Notes under the pieces: model-generated
Databases searched by the model: none
Told to the model about the DNA's origin: nothing
What the model saw: only the letters and a program-made list of their open reading frames with translations
Shown here: positions 48,718-60,059 of the stretch, piece by piece
How the letters are laid out: each line of letters begins with the position of its first letter
Numbering within the stretch: position 1 is the stretch's first letter
Source of the DNA: Harmothoe impar
Taxonomy: Eukaryota; Annelida; Polychaeta; Phyllodocida; Polynoidae
NCBI GenBank assembly: GCA_947462335.1
Contig: OX381705.1
Span: 40,207,672 to 40,271,671 of the forward strand
Reading direction: 5' to 3'
Length of the DNA: 64,000 bases
Program-made: the position numbers and the translations under genes

Positions 48718-48894
48718 CTTGAAGTTGCTGTGTGTTCTCCTGACCCAGCGAGCCACTCAGCAGGTAGCTGGTATGCAGGATGAGGAGGTGCAGTAGCATC
48801 ATGACACAGGTAGAGTCCAGGCAGTAGCGCCAACAGCAATCCCAAGTACAAAGTAACCAGAACCAAATAACTGGAACTGCTCCTCCAGTGGTAG
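48718..48894 (-). CDS. Exon with start codon and signal peptide of a secreted SUEL-CUB protein
   Basis: On the minus strand a good acceptor (pyrimidine-rich, ending CCTCCTCAG) precedes 48894, and a strong donor (CAAG|GTGAGTA) follows 48718. Translation starts at 48802, where two ATG codons stand in tandem with a purine at -3. The 28 full codons read as a signal peptide: a short start, a hydrophobic core (LLHLLILHTSYLLS) and a small-residue cleavage region (GSLG before QENT). The exon ends one base into a codon (phase 1). That matches the entry phase of the SUEL exon at 16696, so the mature protein would begin just before the lectin domain. About 92 bases upstream of the ATG would be 5' untranslated. 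The link to the SUEL exon is inferred from strand, order, phase and domain logic. A transcript would be needed to confirm it. Confidence 0.72.
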
Positions 48895-49314
48895 CTGAGG
48901 AGGGTAGATACAGGTGGCGCGGCGGCTCACTCTGGTGAGGCGGAGGAGAAGGCTAGAGTAGGGGAGTACAGGTAAGTGGGGAGGTGACTGGTAGGTAGGG
49001 TGTCCTCGGCTACCCGCCTATCCCACACAGGTGCATCAACATGAGTAATAAGCAGCAGCCTCCTTTGTCCTCCCTAACCTGCTGCCAGCCTGGTGTGTAT
49101 CCTGCACGGTCAGCACATGCAGGCTGGGTACTCCTCCTGTGCCGCCCACCAGTAGCCGCTACACCCAGGTGTGACAGACTTCCCTCCTCAGGTGGTAGCT
49201 GGCGTCCTCCACCGCCTCCTCCACGGCCCCGTCTGTACGGCCTCCTGGTGGCGGGCGGCGAGCTGCTCCAGGGTCGTCTCCTCCTACCAGTAACCCACAC
49301 ACTGAGCCACTCAC

Positions 49315-49440
49315 CTCCAGTGCCGCCTGCTGACTGCTCCTGCCCGCGTCCCCCCCTACCTTCTCCTACTGCGGCAGTGGTGTATGGAGGGCTGCTGCTG
49401 CTGCTGGGAGTGGTGGCAGCTCCCCCTGCCTAGCGTAGTC
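49315..49440 (-). other. Possible 5' non-coding exon and promoter region of the SUEL-CUB gene
   Basis: On the minus strand a strong donor (CTGGAG|GTGAGTGG) lies at 49315/49314, 420 bases upstream of the acceptor used for the signal-peptide exon. The DNA to the right (about 49.3-49.7 kb) is GC-rich with CTG/CAG runs and CpGs, as expected of a transcription start region. The right boundary given is arbitrary because no start site can be read from sequence. Long frames across this stretch on both strands are Pro/Gly/Leu-rich and look like composition effects. Confidence 0.3.
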
Positions 49441-50001
49441 AGCGGCATACGGTGGTGGTGGCAGCGGCGTCGCATCTGCGAATGAATGGTAGTGCACTAG
49501 TGGAGGGCTCGATTGATTAGGATCTGTTCAATCTGCTGCCACCAGACGCCAGCGTGAGGGGGTGGGGAGGGGAGAGAATGTTAGAGGGAAGGGGAGGGAA
49601 GGTAGGCAGTAGAGGCGAGGAGGGGGAGGGGGAGGGGTAGCGTCGGGTGGCATCAGCATCATGTAGGTAAAAATCAGACTGGCGCCGTGTGCCTACGCAA
49701 CCAAGGTTACTTTTCACAGTAAGCTCTATCTTAAGCAGACACTCACACGAGAAGATGATTTGTTCACTTAAGATAGAGATCCACTTGGCAAAGCCTCAGT
49801 AGTATATGGAAATGGGAAACCCCGTCTGGCAGCAAGTGGCTTCAGTCAAGTCTATTTAAAATATTGCATAGTCAGTATTCCAGATAATTAAGAGAATGTC
49901 ACCAGTTATTCTACAGTCTGCCCTACTACAATAACGTGGGTAAACACATGCATAGGGCATAATGAATTGTAACACGGGCTAGATGCCTCCTTTCTTCACA
50001 A

Positions 50002-50276
50002 GGGAGTGGTCATTTTTTAATATCAGGGGGGAGTCGGTGGATTTTCGAAGTTTTTTTGGTTTCCCCCTCCCAGGCAGATTGAAATGGAGTGCAGCCGACC
50101 CCTTTGAGCTATTGTAAAGCCCTGGCCTTTTTGCAAAAAAGGGGTGCAATATTTTTGGTCCGCCCTCGAGAGGGGTCTAAATTTATTTGGTCACCCTCCT
50201 TCAAGGGATCCAAATCCCCCCCCCCCCCAAATCCACTAACCCTCCCCCCACCTGTTGTTGAAAAATTACCACTCCC
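50002..50276. mobile_element. GGGAGTG-family MITE, copy 3
   Basis: A 275-bp element from GGGAGTGGTCATTTTTTA to TACCACTCCC, with the same inner layout of C runs and GTAAAGCCCTGGCCTTTTTGC as the other copies. TAA follows the right end and CAA precedes the left, a partly eroded target duplication. Confidence 0.7.
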
Positions 50277-50325
50277 TAAGAGAGTCAACTGGACTCGCTC
50301 TCTCTCTCTCTCCTACTGTTGAATA

Positions 50326-50665
50326 AGAGTCAAGTTTAATATCTGTAAGGAATAGTCAGATTGACTTTGACAATAGTCAGTCTAAACACTTTCTCACTCT
50401 CTCCACAGCCAGCCTGGTATATGTTACAAGAAATAGAGAAGGAATTTCTGGTATATAATCACCACCAGACCTATGGCAGGAACCACCGGGTAACAGTGCG
50501 CTGGCCGCATCCGCGAGTATCATTTCCATCTTCTCCGATTCAGGATCGGCCATTGTCGTTTATTTTGAATAATAGTTAAACAAGAGTCCGGTTTAATATC
50601 TGTAAGGAATAGTCAGACTGACTTTGACAATAGTCAGTCTAAACACTTTCTCACTCTCTCCACAG
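50326..50665 (+). repeat. 83-bp direct duplication ending in a splice-acceptor-like tract
   Basis: 50326-50408 and 50583-50665 are about 96% identical (roughly three differences) and both end CACTCTCTCCACAG. The first precedes the candidate exon. The second directly abuts the palindromic element. Confidence 0.85.
50409..50579 (+). CDS. Candidate terminal exon beside a duplicated splice acceptor
   Basis: A strong pyrimidine tract and acceptor (TCACTCTCTCCACAG) end at 50408. They are followed by an open frame running to a TAA at about 50579 that reads like protein: AWYMLQEIEKEFLVYNHHQT, then a basic/aromatic segment with VTVRWPHPRVSF. I do not recognise a family. The 83 bases ending in this acceptor are repeated almost exactly at 50583-50665, directly after the stop codon, so the candidate exon is bracketed by two copies of a 3' splice-site block. 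No upstream plus-strand exon with a matching donor was found in the preceding few kilobases. It may be a relic. Confidence 0.28.
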   Translation, partial: PAWYMLQEIEKEFLVYNHHQTYGRNHRVTVRWPHPRVSFPSSPIQDRPLSFILNNS

Positions 50666-50667
50666 TA

Positions 50668-51317
50668 AAGGGGTGCCTCCACCAAAGACCGTCCATCCGT
50701 CCGTCCATCAAATCCGTCCAAAAAAGCATTTTTTGACCAAAAACTTGACGTATTTGATGGACGGATGGACCAAAACCACTTCCACCAAGGTCCGTCCGTC
50801 CATCCGTCCATCAAATCCGTCCAGTTTTTGGTCAAAAACTGGACGGATTGATGGACGGAATGGCCGGACGGATTCCGTCCATCAATCCGTCCATCAATCC
50901 GTCCATTCCGTCCATCACAGATGACACAAATTGACCAAAAAATGGACGGATTCTGTAGAAAAATGGACGGACGGAAATATCAAAAAATTTTGATATTCCC
51001 GTCCGTCCATTCTGTCCGTCCATTCTGTCCATCAATCCGTCCAGTTTGAGGTAAAAAACTGGACGGATTGGTTAAAAACTGGACGGATTGATGGACGGAA
51101 TGGCCAGACGGATTCCGTCCATCAATCCGTCCACCAATCCGTCCATTTTTAGACCACAGACTGGATGGATTTGATGGACGGATGGACGGACGGACCTTGG
51201 TGGAAGTGGTTTTAGTCCATCCGTCCATTAAATCCGTCCAGTTTGTGGTCTAAAACTGCTTTTTTGGACGGATTCTATGGACGGACGGATGGACGGTCTT
51301 TGGTGGAGGCACCCCTT
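50668..51317. mobile_element. 650-bp palindromic element made of GTCCATCCGTCC words
   Basis: The left end AAGGGGTGCCTCCACCAAAG and the inverted right end CTTTGGTGGAGGCACCCCTT are perfect. The interior is a dense set of direct and inverted GGACGGATGGACGG words separated by AAAAACTG spacers. The whole element can form a long foldback. No transposase is present and the target duplication is unclear. Confidence 0.8.
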
Positions 51318-53330
51318 AACCTGGCATATATTTTATAAGTTCATATTTGCACCAGGCTCATCCATATTGGACCTAAATGCCTTAGCAAGAGTTCTATATG
51401 TGGACAGCCACACTAACACACAATACATCGTAATATCTAAATTCCCCGTCCCCTGATGCATCTTTCAGCCTATACCAAAGCCAATAATGATATGATCTAG
51501 TGTGTATACATGTATCTGTCTATTTATACGATGATCCTCTAAATTTTATACTTAAATCAGAAACACGCAAAATTTGTGTTGTATACTCGTGCCTTTATAT
51601 CTATCTATATAAGCATGAGCTGGTCAATGATGATTTCCTAATTTTAGGCAGTGTTTATCCTGGTTATGGTATTCTCTTTCTGGTCCATTGAGTGATTGGG
51701 TGTTTGCTACCTTGCCTGACAGGAGTTTAGTTGTGGAATTCCTCCACAAAAATGACATGGCAAGGAGAATCATCTATTGTCAATAGTAGATTTTATATAA
51801 CATAATAAACCCTTCACACATTAATTGCTAAACTTATTTCCAATCTATAGGGTAGTTCTGTATGTCAGTCATAGTAACCCGGTATTGACCAATGATACCA
51901 CCAGTGGCACTAGGACTCCTCACTGCCTTTGGTGGGTCATATCTGACCCACTGGGGATAAGGGGGTGTATAATGTCATGTTGGTGTTACGTAGCGGCATA
52001 TAGTAATCGGCAACGAATGATAAACATTCAGTTTGACAGTGTCCATACACCCACTGTTCCAAACATAGCAGTAGCTACTCATATCAGGCAATACCATAAT
52101 AATGAATTATGGTTGGGCCACGTATGTGATAGCAGCAATTGAATGCTGTACACATATAATAATTGATGTACATAATATGGAAGCAATGCTATTGAAACCT
52201 CTCACAAGCCAGGCCTGTCGAATGCATGAATTGTTTATCACTGTTTGCCATATTGCCACATTGCTATGATGATCATCTATGTTTCACATGAATAAAAGAT
52301 GTTAAGTGTATTTGATGGAGTTCATGGTTTTATTTCTACACTGGGTCATCATGGTAGGACGATATAGGCGCACAGTTGGGTGGGTAGAACAAACTAATGA
52401 TCAACTTATGTACATTGCATACACTGATGATCATACGTGTGGACAAGTGGATATACACATGCAATTAGACCTACTGTTTAGATAACAACATGCTCGACCT
52501 CAAGGCTCAAGGCTATAACGCAAGGTAGTCTTGAACCTTCAAAAGGCAGGCCTTGTTACTTTATCTGGTTTGGATATTACTCCATTCACATTGGTGCTCT
52601 GAGATCAATTGTTTAAATGATATTTGAAGAGTATCAATATATTTCTATTTAGAATGTTCAGAATGTTGTTTTTTTTAAATTATGTCAATATAATCAGATG
52701 GTCTCTCTCAAAGGTCGTTGATCGAGGAATGCATATGTACTATATCATCATATACTAGTACCCACCTTATCCATCTGTCAGGATGTCTTCAATGAGATTG
52801 ACCTAACCCACTTTGGGGAATGTGGCTGCTACTTTTGTGGAAGTTCTCGCTGGAATTTGGGTTAAGTGGATTTAAGTCATTTATCACTTACGTAATACAT
52901 TGATACGGTTCTGTAAAAATGCCAAGTGGGAAATGTATCCTGCTTCAAAGAGCGAACAGTAATCGTGGAAAACATATGCCGCAACTATGGTAAAATATGA
53001 ACTGACGGTAGGAATATTAAGTTCAGCCCATTGGGTGTTGGATTTAAGAGGCTGAACATGAATACATTACCATCAGTGTGATGCTCTGCCACTGTCCTTA
53101 CTCAGAAGTCCAGTAAGGGTACCAATGAAATCATTAATATCAATTCCATGGTGCTAGCTTAATGATCAATTCAATGCGACCTTATGTCCACACACTAAGT
53201 TGATTATCTGATAGTGGCATTTGATTGTAGACAATTTACTTAGAATTATAAAGTATTGAATTAAATTGAATCTCCACCCCCTTTCCGTCGGACAATAGCT
53301 TGGGTTAGGGGCATGTTCAATTCTCTCTTT
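51318..53330. other. Gene-free AT-rich stretch
   Basis: No coding frame, repeat or motif cluster stands out over 2 kb. Confidence 0.5.
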
Positions 53331-53499
53331 ACCTTGACATGGCACACCATTATAAAATATACATACTCCTACCATTGTGGCATGATGACTGTCTCAAACC
53401 AACCAGTCTTGTGATTGTCCCATTAATACGACTAGCTACCTTTAGAGAAGGCTACTTACAGCCTTTAAGTAGCACGCGCCTACTTATCCCCCTCACTAC

Positions 53500-55600
53500 G
53501 GCACCAGCTGGTAACCAGGGAGGGGGTGGCGGCTTGTTGGCAAAATATCTGAGGGGAGGCCCATGCCGGGGGCGTGCAGCAGTGCCCGCCGCCTGCTTGG
53601 CATACACACAACATGAAAGGTGCAGGGAGCTGGTAATATGAAACATTATCCCTAGTGTTAGGTGCGCCCAGATAGCTCTCTCATCCATGAAAGCAAACTA
53701 ATCAAATGACCGCAGGCTAAGGGAGGAAAGGGGGCCCGCTGAGGAGGGGGTAGCTAGGGAGTCTACAGAGCGTGTTGAGAGAGGGATATATAGAGGTAAG
53801 GGGTGGAGGTGGAGTGGAGATTTAGTGTAGCAGAGCAATCAAAGTGACCCCACTACCTATGCTGCACACCCCGTACAGTCAGCCACCAAGGCCTGGTCCT
53901 TTTTGTCGACCTGGTCACTGAGGGGGTGTACATACAAGCCGTGCCTGGCCGCCTGACGTGTCTTACATGGCGCCCACACTGGCCGCTGTCGGCGCACGTC
54001 GCGCCTCGACGCTCACCTCTGTCCACTCCTGTCAGCCGTCGTGCGAGTTACTCACCTCCCCCGCCGAGCTGCTCACGCCACCTACCCGCACCGCTAACTG
54101 TTAAAGACACAGGCAAACCTAGGGGCCGGCCACGCGTCCTACCTAGTGGACATCAGAGTTGTACCTCCCCACAGACATCCACAGCTACAAGAAAACACGC
54201 ACTGCAGCTATCTATACCTGTACCCACTACACAGCATCATAATTCTACTCGGCCAAGCAGAGACCGAGCCAATTGCCGCACACGGGATTGATGTGAGGGG
54301 GAAGGAGAGGGGTGGTGGGTGAGTGTTGGGTTGGGCAGTGAGGGGTGGAGAGGGACTGGTCTGATGGTGAGGTAGGGAGGTGTCCACAGGGAGGGAGGCT
54401 GAGGGAGTGAGAGGTGGCCATGTGGGGAAGTAGGATGGTTTATCTGTGGTGGACGGTTGGTTGCGGCGAGTCCATGTAAAGTAGGGATGACATATGCTTC
54501 TGGGTGACTCTTAGAGCGGTTGGATAATGTGTTGGAGGCGGTACTGCTGATGTTGGTATTGATATAGGTATGAGGCTAAAGGGCTATGGGGGCAGTTAGC
54601 GGCAGACGGAGGGGTGTGCCTTAACTTGGGGTGGGTAGTGGCTGCGTGGGGAGGACTGGTAACAGCGGCTCACGTAGGTAATAAGTGATCAAAGGTTGAG
54701 GCCTGGCCTCCAGCACTTTGATTCCCCTCCTGCTCTTCCTCCATCTAGTCCTTCTGCTGCTGCCCCCCACCCCCACCCACCCGTCCGCACCACCCGTCCC
54801 TGCCCGTATATCTCCGACTGCCAACTCTCTGCCAACACCAGCAGCAATCCTTGCGCCAAGCTGGGCCTACCCGCAGGCAGGTGCCTAAGGATACTGACAA
54901 ATACTCTTTTGATGAGGCTATCAGAGGGCCCTCTCCACCCCACCCGTCCCTACTCACACTCCACTATAGCCAGTAGGTATGACGGGGTTCGGGGTAAAGC
55001 CGGCTCGGCACCGATTGTGGTCGTCCTACTCAGACTAGCACCAGGCCCTTCCTCAGTCAGTCTGTCTACTATCCCCTGCTTGGCCAAATTATCCCCCTCT
55101 CCACCACTTTTAGCCCAACCTCTGCCCCTCACTGCCTTTCACAGACGGCCATCTCCCAGTCGCGCGGTTTCTAAACGACATTGATGCATCGATTTGATGA
55201 TCAAAGGTCAGGCTACCCATACGGAAGTCATGAGAAGCCATCCGCCCGACCCTTTTCACAAAGCAACATTCGACCCGGGAATTTTGACGGCTTACAATAT
55301 TGCCTACAAGGGTGGTGACACGGCAGAACCCCCGCCTGCCATGCTCAGCCACCACAACACCCTCCCCTCCTGTGCCGTCCTCCGCGGGAGATGGATGGGT
55401 GCGTTATCTAAGTCTGATGGCACCCCCTCCTACCAGGCGTCCGCCACTGCCCAGCCTTGCACCTCCTCCTCATATTTCTATCGCATAATGCCCAAAGCCC
55501 CTGACCCGCACGGAGACCGGTGGGGCTTTCCCCGGTCTTAGGGGATTCCTTACGTCATTGACTATTTTGTAGGCGCGGGGCAGGAGGACGGAATACTAAC
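53500..55600. other. GC-rich, C-run-rich intergenic block
   Basis: Long frames on both strands (to 162 codons) are Pro/Ser/Gly-rich and mutually overlapping, so they look compositional. On the minus strand a splice-bounded microexon-like unit (acceptor CTTTAACAG, 48 bases, donor GGGGAG|GTGAGT) lies at about 54055-54102. It could be an upstream non-coding exon. Confidence 0.3.
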
Positions 55601-57429
55601 TACGCGTCCCCCTCGGGCCTATTACGTTGCGTTTGACTGGGACAGGCGGCTTGCCGCGGGGACGTTGTTTTTCAGATTTATTTCTCACGAAGACGGGGGA
55701 CGCCGACTCGTGGCTGTGCCAAAAGGCCGTTGTCATTAGATGCCATTGGGCGCTGTGTATCTGGAGAAAGGGATGTGGAGATGTGTAGGGGTGGGTGGGT
55801 AGCAGTGGGTTGTCTCATGGATAAGGATGGATAACAAATGGGGTGCGGACTGGTATCTGGTGCCATCCCAACCAGCCTTGTCTACTGATCATGTCGGAGA
55901 CACCCGGTTGACAAGAACAGTGTCGTCTACCCTCAAACACCCACACCCACCAACCCCCCCCCCTCACCACCCGTATTACACCCCATCATCCCCACCCTCT
56001 CACCCTTCAATGTACCTCGACAATAAAAGGTATACCATTTCGACTAGCAACCCCAACCATCTAAATATGAGGTCCATCAAACTTATCAAATGAAGAAACC
56101 GTCTACCTGGCCAGCTCCATATAAACATGTATATAGATAGAGGGATCCCTAAGGTAAACCTAGATGTTCCGCCCCATATCTTGCTTATCTATACAATTTG
56201 TCCTAGGTTAGTGCCCCCCTCCCACCACCACTACAGGAAGGAGGTAATCGAATAAATGATGCCGGCCATCAAAGGAATGTCTAACTGCATATATACAGTT
56301 CCAAGGGCAATACGTACGTGTGCTTCATCCCTGATTGCTAGATCTAGATAAGGTATAGGCCAAGCTTCCAGTTGGCTAACAGCCCCTGCTGCTGGGGATG
56401 ACGCTCATACCCTTACCTCCCTGTCCTACGCCGCACTCTGGCGGCAAGCCGACAGGAGCACCCCCTGTCAGCTCACTGCGGCAATCGCACACTTCCATAT
56501 TAATGCCCTCATATGGGAATGTCGTTTATTACAACGGTGTTGACACTTCGAAAATAAAGAGAGATTGCTCGAGGGACTCGGAGTGAGGCTGGAAGAGATA
56601 GTGGCGCCACTGTGCACTCAGGTCCCTCTACTCACCCGAATCCCAGGAGAAAGCAAGAGAAAGGCATTCCATAAGCGTGAAAAATCGATGTAGTCAAAAT
56701 TGAATTAAGCGATCTGGTCATACGCTTTCTATAAACAGGGGCACAGACACATGGGCTGGGGGCTGGGGGCCTAGTGGAGATAGGTATGGGAGGTAACAGT
56801 GGTGGCTGTCTGACGCCATATGCACTTTGTAAAAACGGACAGTAAGTGAATGGGAGTGAGCAGAAATTCCAATCTGGAGCTCTCTCTATCTCTCTCTCTC
56901 GTTTCAAAGATGCACTTTGCTAGTCCACCTAACGCAATATTTAACATTATGATGAACTCGGAATTGTGTCTGATGATAGATATAACTCATGATGTATCCA
57001 CCGATGTGTCTGATTATATGACTTACTATATATATTAACTGATAATTATGGGCCACATAATCTACTCTACGCTATAGCTACCAGATTCTGTGGGAATACT
57101 TCCATTTCTGGTTTACATAAGACCAATTTGCAGTTTGCGCAGGTAGTTAGCTGAATATGATAATCATATCAATGCCTGCATCCGAGATGTATCGATTATC
57201 CTGAACGGTAGTCCAGTTTGCTCTATATTAACTGACGTGCGTCATATTGCATACAAATACCACTGCTGTTTGTTTTGTCATGGGTTTTTTTCCAACTTTA
57301 TTTTGGATGCTGTAAAAAGGCTCGTCGGCGTCTACACGAGTAGCACGCTCCGTCAGCCCTCCTGTGCGTGTGTCAACTATTATGTAAACATGCAAGCTTG
57401 GATGATGCGAAAGACCAGAAACAGTAACA

Positions 57430-57560
57430 ATGGGGCGGGAAAACATGTGACATGACGTCAGGCGTGTGTTGCCATGGTGATGAGTCGGCGAAGCGCTGGG
57501 TCCCGGCGGATTGCGGGCTCCTTTAAGGGGGCGGGGGTGGTAGGAGGCTGGCCACGTGGT
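57430..57560. promoter_or_regulatory. Compact promoter-like module: GC boxes, CRE, X-box, E-box
   Basis: Within 130 bases lie a GC box GGGGCGGG (57432-57439), a perfect palindromic CRE TGACGTCA (57453-57460), an RFX-type X-box GTTGCCATGGTGAT (57468-57481), a second GC box (about 57527-57537) and an E-box CACGTG (57553-57558). X-boxes with CREs and GC boxes are typical of animal promoters, including ciliary and neural genes. Which gene it serves is unclear; a plus-strand donor follows at 58085/58086. Confidence 0.45.
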
Positions 57561-57799
57561 CGGCATGGTTGGCGGCCCAGCGGGCGGCATATGGAACATG
57601 TCAACACCCCCTGTTCTGCTCTATACGGGCCGGGGTGGGCACGGGGGGCACAGATACCATGCATCATCCCTCCTCTGCCGCCCGATCTGAATGTAAACAA
57701 ACAGCGAGGTGTGGTCCCCGGCCTCGTAATGTGTGTGCCGAAAGCGCACCGCCTTATTTGGATAGCCGGCCTCTGACTCTCAGGTCAATTTCATTTCCA

Positions 57800-58085
57800 T
57801 GCTCACCGCGGGGCAGCTGTGCCATTTTGCTTATGGTTTAGGGTGGGGTGTATGTGAGAGGCAGGCGGGGGCGGGGTGCGCGGTAGTTGTGGTAGCGGTG
57901 AGTAGTGGTGGTGGTGGTGGTGGAGATGGCATGAGGATGGTTTACCGTGTCGGCAGAGGCAGGGTGGGAGCAGGATTGCTGTGGAGGGAGGAGGCAGGTG
58001 GAGGTTTATTACAGCAGTCTTCTGGGGTCTGTTGTATTGTTGTTGAAGAATGCACCGATGCACCCTCTGCTCTACCTCTCAGCAG
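57800..58085 (+). other. Possible first exon downstream of the 57.4-kb module
   Basis: The GC-rich stretch ends at a strong plus-strand donor (CAGCAG|GTAAGC) at 58085/58086, directly before the 53-bp minisatellite. Open frames cross it (from ATG 57799 and ATG 57947), but their Gly/Ala/Val-rich composition is not convincing. If transcribed, the gene would extend right, beyond the minisatellite. No downstream exon is recognised up to 64 kb. Confidence 0.2.
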
Positions 58086-58099
58086 GTAAGCTTACATTA

Positions 58100-58550
58100 C
58101 CGGCGGTACACGCCGCACTGCGGCTGCAGGTCGGTACCACGGGCCCACGTTACCGGCAGTACACGCCGCACGGCGGCGGCAGGTCGGTACCACCGGCCCA
58201 CGTTACCGGCGGTACACGCCGCACTGCGGCTGCAGGTCAGTACCACGGGCCCACGTTACCGGCGGTACACGCCGCACTGCGGCTGCAGGTCAGTACCACG
58301 GGCCCACGTTACCGGCAGTACACGCCGCACGGCGGCGGCAGGTCGGTACCACCGGCCCACGTTACCGGCGGTACACGCCGCACTGCGGCGGCAGGTCGGT
58401 ACCACCGGCCCACGTTACCGGCGGTACATGCCGCACTGCGGCTGCAGGTCGGTACCACCGGCCCATGTTACCGGCGGTACATGCCGCACTGCGGCTGCAG
58501 GTCGGTACCACCGGCCCACATTACCGGCGGTAACACGCCCACATTACTGG
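58100..58550 (+). repeat. 53-bp GC-rich minisatellite, about 8.5 copies
   Basis: Units start CCGGCGGTACACGCCGCACT at 58100, 58153, 58206, 58259, 58312, 58365, 58418, 58471 and (partial) 58524. Units 2 and 5 are identical and units 1 and 4 nearly so, which suggests a three-unit amplification step. The long frames through it (to 219 codons) arise because the 53-bp unit lacks stops in several frames. Confidence 0.95.
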
Positions 58551-60059
58551 TAGAACGTATCACAGTATGGCTGCACTGTGTGCCATTAGCAGGTCTGACC
58601 TATTGACTAAGTGGAGCGGCTCGCATCGGACTCACACCGTTATAGATAATTAACAGTGTGCGGCTGGCACCAGGCTGACACCTTCCGTCTCCGCCCTGAA
58701 TCCCCACCTGCCTTTCCTCACACGGCGTTGAAAGCATGTTCAGGTGCCTGGCCACTACCGTTGAGCTACCCGTGCCATGTTATCTGCCGCAGACCCCTGG
58801 TTAGCAGATCCCTGGGCTCCTGGAGATTATCTGACTTTGTCAGGGTCATGTTAATTGCTCACAGCCCCCGGTGGGAACTACTCATAGACAGAGAGGCAAG
58901 GCAGATGGGTTTTGCTCGCACCCTCTTTATACCCTGTTTAGATCTAATTCTCTTTTTACTACACGGATCCATATATTGTAATCTTTCATGACGTTGACGC
59001 ATACTCACGTGTTGACATTGGTTTAATGTTTATGAAGTGTTATTCCAATAATCAAGATAATGTCCGCTCAATGTCAACTTCAGTGTTTAAACCTCCAATA
59101 TGACCATGGTTTCGGTGCAGTGGCTATCTGTTATAGTAAAATATTGCTGAGGGCGGCATTATGTACATATTCTAATGATCAACACATGTCTAGCTGCTAC
59201 ATTCCTTGAGGACTAGCCTACTCGTCCACCTATGTTCTGAATGAGGCATAAAACCCTCACCCCTCCCACCGCAGACTGTTATCCCCTGCCAAAAGCCTAG
59301 GCCTCGCGCTGATCGGCGCCCAGCGGCACTGTTACTAGGTTAGGGATATCTGACCGGCTGCCAGCCCCCAGCCGGACCAATCACTCAATGCCCGGCCACT
59401 GACCTATAAAACCAACTGGGAGCATACGTTTAAAGCACTATCTCTAACGTACTAGAATAGGCTGACAGAGCGTCTATACACTCCAGTTTCCGGCTCTATA
59501 CACTCCCAATATTTTGGTTAGTCACAGGTCTATATGTTGACTTCCGGCTTTGTAGGTTATCCAAACATACAGTAATTTGTTAGAAACCTCTGGGCAACGG
59601 CCTACAGGTAACTATCTCAAATGCGGATGGTTAGAAAGTCTGGACCCTTTGTAAGGGCTAGGAGAGAAAAATGTTGGTATACAGGATTCCAACAACCTTT
59701 CCTTACTGTTAAAAAAAGCACCACTTGCTAAATGTCAGCCAAACCTCTCCCTATACCACTTAAATATATACATAACCCATGTGCATACTGTACCAGCTAC
59801 AGCCAAACCTCTACCTGTACAACTTACATAACTCGACCTTATCATACACTACCTCCCTACCATATACAAAAAGAATGTAGTGACCTGCTTAAACACTGGG
59901 TCTATAAATTAGTGCCCGTCTTGAATAAGCGCCAGCATATAGTGGTATTGAAAGCGTATTACTGCAATGGATAAACACTGGTCTTGTTTAAGCACCGGGA
60001 ATAAAGACTACTTGAAATACAATTATGGTATATTACTCAGGAAGGCCTTTCAATATACT

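Noticed and set aside
49010..49433. Overlapping 96- and 130-codon frames on opposite strands
   Set aside because: Both are low-complexity (Gly/Arg or Pro/Leu) in a CpG-rich promoter-like stretch.
54696..55184. 162-codon plus-strand frame
   Set aside because: Pro/Ser-rich from C runs; several overlapping frames on both strands.
57947..58606. 219-codon plus-strand frame
   Set aside because: Most of it is the 53-bp minisatellite read in rotating frames. An equally long overlapping frame exists, so openness reflects the unit, not coding.
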